A stretch of 64,000 nucleotides of DNA from the NCBI GenBank assembly GCA_010645155.1, contig CM021320.1, forward strand, positions 981,849 through 1,045,848, in the 5' to 3' direction. The DNA comes from Tigriopus japonicus (lineage: Eukaryota > Arthropoda > Copepoda > Harpacticoida > Harpacticidae). The notes under the pieces are model-generated. The model searched no databases. It was not told the DNA's origin and was given only the letters and a program-made list of their open reading frames with translations. Position 1 is the first letter of the stretch. Every line of letters begins with the position of its first letter. Positions 57,401-64,000 of this stretch are shown one piece after another. Position numbers and translations under genes: made by a program.

Positions 57401-60400
57401 GCATGATACGTTCCTCCTTCCACGAGAAACAACGTTTCCAAATTTGCTACAGTCGCAATACATACGCGCGGAAACGAGAGAAAAGTTGACCCTACAATCG
57501 TCGTTTTGGACGATTGGAGATGCAAAAGTTCGGTCGGAAAAGCTCGCTATGCTCTTTGCTTCAAATTACCCTTACTAACACAAATTTCAGTCAATCACGT
57601 TGAAATTAAGCATGTGAGCTTTGTATTACCAATCAAACATTTCGATTTTTCTCTGTCTGGCACAAAATTTGAAAAATGGATTTTGCCAGTAGCCGAGACA
57701 TATCCAGGTGTTTGGTGATCCTTGCATTAGCCTTAGTCAGGTAATGGTAGTTGTCTGTGTCAAAGCTTTGATGACATGAATGACTTCTAATCTCACACAA
57801 CCAACCTGAACTACGTTTGGCAAACTTGCCCTTTTGAGCCCAAGTTGTTTATTTTGCCCAATAAAATCAAGTTTGGGATAGGTGTGATTGACACGGCTCT
57901 TTTAGTAAATTTGCTTAGTTTGCTTTCTTTCACATTCTTGAGCAACATTATGGTGTCTCTGACTCTGCTTGATAGTTTTGTCGCGAGGTTTCTTCACATA
58001 AACCTAATTCAAAGCATCAATTAGGATTAACAACAAGTGCAACTTTCGAATGTGTGCTTAGAAATGCCAATAAGTTCAAAAGTGAGAGAGCTGTAATAAG
58101 TGATGGACCAAAAGTGCTTTTTAGTTCCTGTCATGTTTATCTAAAGGTAAGAGCTTCAAGTGAACAAAAACTTGGAACACTGTCGGATGTATAAGAATGA
58201 TTCTTAAAAAGGCTCGGTTTGATCAGCTTATCGCAACATTTATGGTTGACATCATTTGTCAATTGATTGACTTCCAGTCCAATGACCGCTGACAAGCACA
58301 ATAGTTTGTTTGTGACACTTTGAATTTGGGCAATAATAATTTCCGTTCAGAGGCTTTGACACAATGATTTCTTTCAAAAGCGACAATCATTGGTGGACTG
58401 TCTGTCTGGTTTATTGAAAGTCTTCAAGTCGCGGCCACTTTCACATTTCTCTTGTTTGTTTTTCACGTCTGGCCTTCCAACCTCATTGAGGATGCAGATA
58501 AATTGAATACATTTGCATTTGGGAAAATGTTATTCCGCCTTGTCAGTCAGAAGCTTTGCAGGTTCTCAGGGATCCGACACAAATCAATTCGAAGATCCGA
58601 TTCACGACTGACTTTTCCTCACCAACTACTCAAAAAGTAGACAGACACGCTAAATGTTGAGGAATTATATCATATTTATCAGATAAAATTTCTTTACGTC
58701 TCTCCCACGCTTTGTACCAAGGGTGTGTGAAGCAAGCCTTTGATAACTTAACTTGCAAAAAAGAACAAATTTTTTTCGTGAAAAAAAAAACCAAGAAGAG
58801 GTTGAATCATTCTTGCTAAAAGGATTAACGCCCTGCCAATTGTTTCTGTGGGTTCAATTTATTCCAAACATCCCACTGTGACACTGTTGGAGGTCGAGCA
58901 AACGATTTTCTTTCCGAGATAAAAGGTAATATGTTGAGGGCACTTGGAAATATAATTGAAAATACGCAATGAAAGTATTTTGCTCGAGTCTAGTAGCTGC
59001 CGTTTTCAATCGCAAAAACACAGCTTCTTTAGTGAACTAGACTCCAAGATAATATTTGCCGTTTCTTACTATGCTTTACTTGTGCTTCAACAGCAATTAC
59101 ATATGTCCTCAACAACTAACCTGTTATGAACGACATAAGAGTTTTTTTGTAAATACAGTTTGAGACTACTTCGCAAATATTTTTGACTAGTATGCCATAT
59201 CAAGAAGTCTTTGGTTTGTCTTTAACAAACGTTCTAAAAAAGGGTTTGGCTGTGTAACTTTATTCAGCCTAATTTATTTTGGGCCTACTCACCATGCCTT
59301 TCAATGATTTGAGAGTCCTAAAAGAATTTCTCTTACGCTACTTTCATTTGACTTTCAGGATTAGGTTGGATTAAACGGCTTTATGTGACTTCGGCCAGTT
59401 GGGAAAATGAGCAGACCATCTTCCAAAACGGACAAGACTTCCGGATCAACGGATTTAGTTAGTTTCAATATGAATATATTCGGTCGAATTTTTGTCAGTT
59501 ACCCATTTATTTGCTTGAATTAACAGAGGGGCCCAAGGCCGAAGTATATTCGTACACTCTGGTGACTGACAACTCGACCATGACCGAGGTGGATATGGGA
59601 GAATTGGGAGGCCCACAGAAGACGTATTCCTACGTGGAAGGAGCATCGTTGGTGACCAACCTTTACGATAAAGAAGATGGAACCCTGAAGTTCATTTCCA
59701 AACGAACGCGCACACCAGGTAAGTCTCAAAAAAAACGCCGTGGATTAACAAAGTCTGCACATTTATTAGGAACTAAGTGGAAGCCAATTGGTTTAGCTTC
59801 GTACAACCATTTCCGTTTCTTTGACTATCAAATGAGCTTGCATGTATCGTAAGTACTGCGAATGTTAACAAATTGTTTTAAAATGCTCGAAGGCTCGTGA
59901 ATAGAAAATTGTTTACAACTTTTTTTGGCTATTTTGTACTTATGGCGACATTTCTAATTTTCAAACTTCTTTTTTGCGTTTTTTTTCTACTTATTTTTCC
60001 ACCCTTTGCTCATGAATAATGAATAATCTCTTTAAGGATGACATGTAAGATTCTTAGGAAATACAAGTACTTCCTTTAACTTGAATGAAGTTTAGTGTCG
60101 AAAAAAAAAATCATTTTGAAAAAACACAATATTAAAATCAAATTTGCATTACAGAAGATTATTCAATAAAAGCTAACTTGGTCTTTTTTTGATGGGTGCT
60201 CTAAAACCGGTAAACGTCGTTCATTACAATAATGTTTCGGCTGCTGCAAAAAATTCTTAGATCAAGACCTATTCTAATAGCTCGTTAGCGTTCTCTTGCT
60301 CAACTTAGATTTGAGATTTTGCTATCTCAGTCCTGGAAAAAATAAGCGTAGTGTCTTTGTAATTAGTAGTGACGGGCAAAAAGTGCAAATAAGTGTCGAA

Positions 60401-61475
60401 AAAAGAACAAAAAAATACCTTTGAAAAAAGGCACTCATAGAATACTGTTGCAGTAGCATCTCCATAGCTTGAAGTTTACAATGGCCTATTTTGAAAGTAA
60501 GAATCTTTTTAGGCAATCAAACCCAAGGCTACAATCTAAATTATTTGTCAGATCCTTCCATTACCACAACTAGAGTTTCTTAAGGGTTGATATGTTAGTT
60601 TGATGCAATGAGCTTCTTTAGTCAGGAGATGGAATGCTATGGTTAAAGCCAAGATTCAGAATAAATTGTGAGGTTTGTGATTGAAATATTTATATTTCAT
60701 CAAGGTATTACAAATGTTTAATTGAAAATAGAAATTTTTATGACAAGTTCAAAAATTGGATCTTGCAACAAAAGTATCAAAGTTCATATCTAAAGTTCAG
60801 CAATTCTCAGAACCTAAGATTTTTTTACAACTTGTCAATTTTGGCCAAATTCGTAAATAGAAGTGCAATTCAACATTGCAAGACAACCGTGCAAACCAAA
60901 AGCTTAGGGACCAAGCAAAGTAAACTTTTCAACTTGCAAGTGCACATGTATTTTTATGCAATGCACAACGGAATGAACAAAATACTTCCATGTCGTGGAA
61001 TTACTATTAGCTTTTATGTTTTTAAGCATGTTTTAAGCATACTCTATCAATTCACACCTTTTCGGATCTTTTCAACGCTCTCAATCTTATCAATTTCAAA
61101 TGTTAGCTTGGACATGCGTAGTAGATGTTCAACCAAAAAATCATTTATGTTATGCGTTAACAGGCTTAAACTACGTTTGAAGTCAACATTGGAAGCATGC
61201 TTTTCATGTGCTTTGACGCAGACAAAACAAATGAGCTGAAATTGTCATCATTGATCTATTCAAGGTCTTACTCCGTGATGTTACTTTCATGTTTCGACGT
61301 CAAAAGACTGATTTTGCGTTTCTTCCAATCATTATACAAATTAAGTTTGTACTCCTAGGACTATTTTATAACCAAGTGTTCTATTTCCATTATAGGGTCC
61401 AATGTGATGCTCCATAGTGTTCAACATGTGCCTTCCCAAGTGACACTGGTCTCGCACTACGACAAGCAACAATGA
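54446..61475 (+). CDS. Secreted fatty-acid-binding-protein-like (calycin) protein, four exons, 181 aa
   Basis: Exons are 54446-54620, 59359-59457, 59527-59718 and 61396-61475, totalling 546 nt with consistent phases. The signal peptide is MKCLGLLLSIVVLFGDLSA. After a short acidic spacer, the FABP/CRABP opening LQGRWKEDQYKRQHLSDFLYEVG corresponds to the first strand and helix-turn-helix lid of the beta-barrel. Later strands are IKRLYV, SYTLVTD, SLVTNLYD and LKFISKRT, with QVTLVSHYDKQQ at the end. Four exons with three introns is the usual FABP gene layout. Classical FABPs are cytosolic and about 130-135 aa; the signal peptide and length make this an extracellular lipid carrier candidate. The C-terminal pocket Arg-x-Tyr is not obvious. 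Intron 1 (4.7 kb) carries two inverted-repeat elements. Exon 4 is the least certain exon. Confidence 0.78.
54661..55164. mobile_element. ~500-bp inverted-repeat element (MITE) in FABP-like intron 1
   Basis: The left arm (54661-about 54800) and the reverse complement of the right arm (about 55012-55164) share, in order, TTAAATA, GGATT(A/T)ATG, AATGAAGATT, TGAGTA, AAATTTTGTT, CAAACTTRTTCGAAG, TGATGATTTAA-like sequence, GGACAAG/GAGACAAG and GGGTGAC. The arms are 140-150 bp with about 75-80% visible agreement. The 210-bp centre is non-coding. It is a non-autonomous DNA-transposon relic. No target duplication was established. Confidence 0.65.
56493..57250. mobile_element. ~760-bp element with subrepeat-bearing inverted termini
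   Basis: The termini match as inverted repeats: TATGATAATAGTGCAGATCA against TATGAAATTAGAGCGGATGA, then AAAAGAG and CAAAATAGAGCCA. Each terminus is itself built of about 7-8 imperfect tandem units of 14-17 bp around (C/T)AAAATAGAGCCA(A/C)(A/T)T. The left units run 56509-56640 and the right units run inverted 57128-57250. The ~490-bp interior is AT-rich and non-coding. The architecture resembles Foldback-type elements. It lies in intron 1 of the FABP-like gene. Confidence 0.7.
57251..59358. other. Rest of FABP-like intron 1
   Basis: AT-rich intronic sequence without a supported gene. The open frames (under 85 codons) look like nothing known. Confidence 0.4.
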
Positions 61476-61740
61476 AGATTACCGGCCAATTCCATGGCCA
61501 ACCAAGCCGAATGTTTAGTTTTTAAGCCTACAAATGACCTAGAATTAGCTTCTACCATATTCATTATTTCGCTTCAAAGTTACCAATTGTCAATTATAGG
61601 ATGCCAAAGATGCATTCCCATTGTACATACCATGTTAAACATTCTCCATTTAACTCATTAAGTACTTCCCCCAAGAAACTTGTAGAGAAGTGCTCATCTC
61701 TTAACAGTTTTGCGTTGATGTGACAAAAACCTTACATTGA

Positions 61741-61746
61741 AATAAA
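61741..61746 (+). terminator. Poly(A) signal of the FABP-like gene
   Basis: AATAAA lies 266 bp after the stop codon at 61475, implying a 3'UTR of roughly 285 nt. It supports exon 4 as the last exon. Confidence 0.5.
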
Positions 61747-62024
61747 GCGTATGTACACCCAAAAAAGTCGAACTTGTACCTTTTTGGAAATATATCTCTT
61801 AAATATTTGGGTGAAATTCCAGTTTTGAAGCTGTTTTAGACCTAGATTTTTCTCAATGATTGTGGAAAAGTAAAAGCACAATCACTTCCTCCTTTCTTCT
61901 TTATAGCATTAACCAAATTAATCATAGATGTTTACTTAAAAAAAACCACTGCTTCCTCTTTCGAATCCCAAAATGACACCATAAAAAACCAGGCTTACAA
62001 ACAGCTTACAATTAAAAGGAGGAC

Positions 62025-62030
62025 TTTATT
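62025..62030 (-). terminator. Poly(A) signal of zinc-finger paralog 4
   Basis: TTTATT on the plus strand is AATAAA on the minus strand, 24-29 bp beyond the stop codon at 62054. This gives a very short 3'UTR. The convergent FABP-like gene ends about 280 bp away. Confidence 0.5.
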
Positions 62031-62053
62031 AACATGTAAATTGAACAGGTGAT

Positions 62054-63940
62054 TCATATCTGAATTCCACGAATGGCCTCTTCGGTTTCTATTGAGTAGA
62101 TGGATTCTCGGGCCACGTTTTTCGACCGGACCACGTGTCCGTGCTCGGCCACTTTATGTTTTGACATGTCTCGATGGGACTTGAAAGTCATCCCGCACTC
62201 TTTACACACAACTGGGCGTTTAATTCCGAGATGAATGGTTTTTATGTGTTGGGTCAGGCCGTGCTTGCCGGCAAATCGTTTCCCACAGGTGTCACAGATA
62301 TGGTACAGAACCAACCCGGTATCCTCGTTGGTCAGACCTTTTTCTCGAAGATGCATTTGCTCATGGGTGTGCATGGAACTCCGATAGTTTGTGCCCCAGT
62401 CGCAATAAGTGCATTTATAGGCGGCGATCCCTTGATGCTTCCTCACATGAGCCAAGAGGCTTCGTTGAACCGCAAATTCCTTGCCACAGTAGTTACACTG
62501 ATAAGGAGGGCCTTTGCCTTTCAAGCACTTTTTATAATGGGAATTGAAGTTCTCCGGATCGTCTTTCAAGCTCACTTCCACTTCACATTTGGGACATTGT
62601 ATTTTCGGGTTTTCCGGATGAAATTGGGTCATGTGTGATGAGAAACTCTGAACGTAGTGACATGCTTCATCACACACTTGGCACACGAAGAGCTCTCGCA
62701 AATGTCTGGCCCTCATGTGAAGGGTGAGCTCAGCATTCGTGGAGCAAGAGGTCTCACAATGTTCACACACGAATGAGATTTGCTTCATCTCGATCTTGCC
62801 CTTTTCGTCGAGGACCGCCTCAAAGCCAAGGGTTCGAGGTTGGACATGGTCCATCATTTGTCCATGTTGCTTAAAGTTGTGGATCATGAGATCGTAGTAA
62901 GTGAGACAAGGTTGTTGACAATCGGCGCATCGATGATCCCCTAACTCATGGTAATGCTCCTTGTGACGCCAAAGTAACGTGGTTCCATTGAAGATCATGC
63001 CACATAACATGCATTCTCGAGGTGATTTCATTTTGGCCTCATCTACCGACAAATACTTGACATACTCCTTAGCGAATTCGGGATGTTTCTTCGTGACATG
63101 TTCGGCCAGATCTTTAAAGGTAATAATGGTGTCTTCGGTGCAATGCGGACAATGCAATTGTCGTTTGCCTTTCTGTTGATGTTGGTAGTCCTCATAGCTG
63201 TTGAAGGCCTCGGCACAATCAAAGGATTTGTACACATACTTGACCTTCTTCTCTCCTTCGTTGGTCTTTTTCTGAACATCCCCGCCCCAACTGAGTTCTC
63301 TCTTCAACGATCGGATCTCTTCCTGACTGTCATCCCAAGTACTGGACGATTCGGTCACCAACCCTTCCACCTCAACCTTCAATTCAACTTCGGCACCAAA
63401 GCCGTTTTGCCCGTTGGCGGTAGGGAAATTGGTGGTCAGAGCCTGCCAAGCTACTTGACAAGGCACACATGCCGAATTCTGCTGTCCAGGGTCATCCAAA
63501 CTGGATCGGTCGGGATCCACCGACAAATCGGAATTTGGGGTGGGAACCGGACAAGAGAAGAAGAACTGACACCCATTGGAAACCCGCCTCTTATAAGGAT
63601 AATCCAAAACCTGCGACGTCTCACTCCCATCAAAGACATTCTGTATTGGAAACCCCTGACACGCCCTACTGTCACGAAACGCCTTAATGAGCTTGGATTC
63701 GAGCAGATCTACATCCAAAGTGGTTCCATAATCCACCTTTTGTCCCTGTGCCCTGTGAATATATCGGCCTGTGCTGACCTCAATCAAGAACACTTGACTG
63801 GTATAAGGATTGCCCTCTTCGTCAAAGTAGTCAAATCGGTCCCGTTGGAATACGAGCCAATCCTGAACAACCAAATGGAGCAAATTTAGAGCCTTTTCCG
63901 AAACAGAGAGCCTTTGTAAGAGAAGCGGCAAAGGATCCAT
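62054..63940 (-). CDS. C2H2 zinc-finger protein, paralog 4 (inverted)
   Basis: Intronless, 628 aa, ATG at 63940. The frame stays open to the window edge without another Met, and MDPLPLLLQRLS aligns with the paralog starts. The N-terminal domain (about 1-180) is closest to paralog 1: STGRYIHRAQGQK, DLLESKLI, ACQGFP, LDYPYKRRVSNGCQF, CVPCQVAW. The linker is shorter and less acidic or basic than in the others. Ten fingers follow from about residue 258, collinear with fingers 2-11 of the paralogs (e.g. YQCNYCGKEFAV and the C2HC finger ending HYKKC). The position of finger 1 survives only as FDCAEAFNSYEDYQHQQ, which has lost its CxxC. A nuclear DNA-binding regulator is likely. The separated, inverted location suggests an inversion or an independent duplication. 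Confidence 0.9.
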   Translation of the reverse strand: MDPLPLLLQRLSVSEKALNLLHLVVQDWLVFQRDRFDYFDEEGNPYTSQVFLIEVSTGRYIHRAQGQKVDYGTTLDVDLLESKLIKAFRDSRACQGFPIQNVFDGSETSQVLDYPYKRRVSNGCQFFFSCPVPTPNSDLSVDPDRSSLDDPGQQNSACVPCQVAWQALTTNFPTANGQNGFGAEVELKVEVEGLVTESSSTWDDSQEEIRSLKRELSWGGDVQKKTNEGEKKVKYVYKSFDCAEAFNSYEDYQHQQKGKRQLHCPHCTEDTIITFKDLAEHVTKKHPEFAKEYVKYLSVDEAKMKSPRECMLCGMIFNGTTLLWRHKEHYHELGDHRCADCQQPCLTYYDLMIHNFKQHGQMMDHVQPRTLGFEAVLDEKGKIEMKQISFVCEHCETSCSTNAELTLHMRARHLRELFVCQVCDEACHYVQSFSSHMTQFHPENPKIQCPKCEVEVSLKDDPENFNSHYKKCLKGKGPPYQCNYCGKEFAVQRSLLAHVRKHQGIAAYKCTYCDWGTNYRSSMHTHEQMHLREKGLTNEDTGLVLYHICDTCGKRFAGKHGLTQHIKTIHLGIKRPVVCKECGMTFKSHRDMSKHKVAEHGHVVRSKNVARESIYSIETEEAIRGIQI

Positions 63941-64000
63941 CCTTATGAGGCTACCGTGGACAATCCAATGACGAATAATAGCGACAACGGCTTCCGTGGA
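63941..64000. other. 5' flank of paralog 4, window edge
   Basis: Only 60 bases. The frame of paralog 4 remains open on the minus strand but has no ATG here. Confidence 0.4.

Noticed and set aside
63083..63889. 268-codon plus-strand frame antisense to paralog 4
   Set aside because: It is a shadow of the conserved zinc-finger coding sequence on the other strand.
1..64000. CRISPR arrays, bacterial operons, rRNA or functional tRNA genes
   Set aside because: None found. The only tRNA-like sequence is the SINE head, which is followed by a SINE body and an A-rich tail.

Overview
This is eukaryotic nuclear DNA from an animal, most likely an arthropod and possibly a copepod crustacean. The arthropod reading rests on the gene content: tandem C2H2 zinc-finger genes, a CAP/venom-allergen-like gene, a secreted FABP-like gene and a GT49 glycosyltransferase. 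Several introns are only 60-75 nt with GT..AG ends, and there are many short inverted-repeat elements and one tRNA-derived SINE. The species cannot be fixed from the sequence alone. One assembly gap (528 N) lies at 3013-3540.

Layout. 1-3.9 kb holds repeats, a candidate 83-aa two-exon gene on the minus strand and the gap. 3.9-11.4 kb holds three tandem intronless paralogs of about 650 aa on the plus strand. Each has the same N-terminal domain, which I do not recognise, then an acidic/basic linker and eleven zinc fingers. A fourth paralog lies inverted at the far right (62.05-63.94 kb, minus), so the family brackets the window. 12.4-15.9 kb holds a small proline-rich ORF, a von Willebrand A-domain protein (plus) and, only 30 bp away tail to tail, a PhnD-type (COG3221) periplasmic-binding-protein gene (minus). 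That family is bacterial, but this copy appears to carry a 73-nt spliceosomal intron. 16-39 kb is gene-poor, with a 290-bp palindrome, a SINE and simple repeats. 39.2-42.3 kb holds a large low-complexity Ser/Asn-rich protein (two exons, 1005 aa).

46.2-50.1 kb holds a head-to-head pair of secreted proteins, a DOMON-domain protein (six exons, minus) and a CAP-superfamily protein (seven exons, plus), separated by 211 bp. 51.5-53.0 kb holds a GT49 (B4GAT1/LARGE-type) glycosyltransferase. 54.4-61.5 kb holds a secreted fatty-acid-binding-protein-like gene with four exons, whose 4.7-kb first intron contains two inverted-repeat transposon-like elements.

Exon models were built by hand from splice consensus, reading-frame continuity and domain continuity. 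For every multi-exon gene the summed exon length is a multiple of three. No expression data or database search was available. The two items most worth following up are the zinc-finger family with its unrecognised N-terminal domain and the intron-bearing bacterial-type binding-protein gene.
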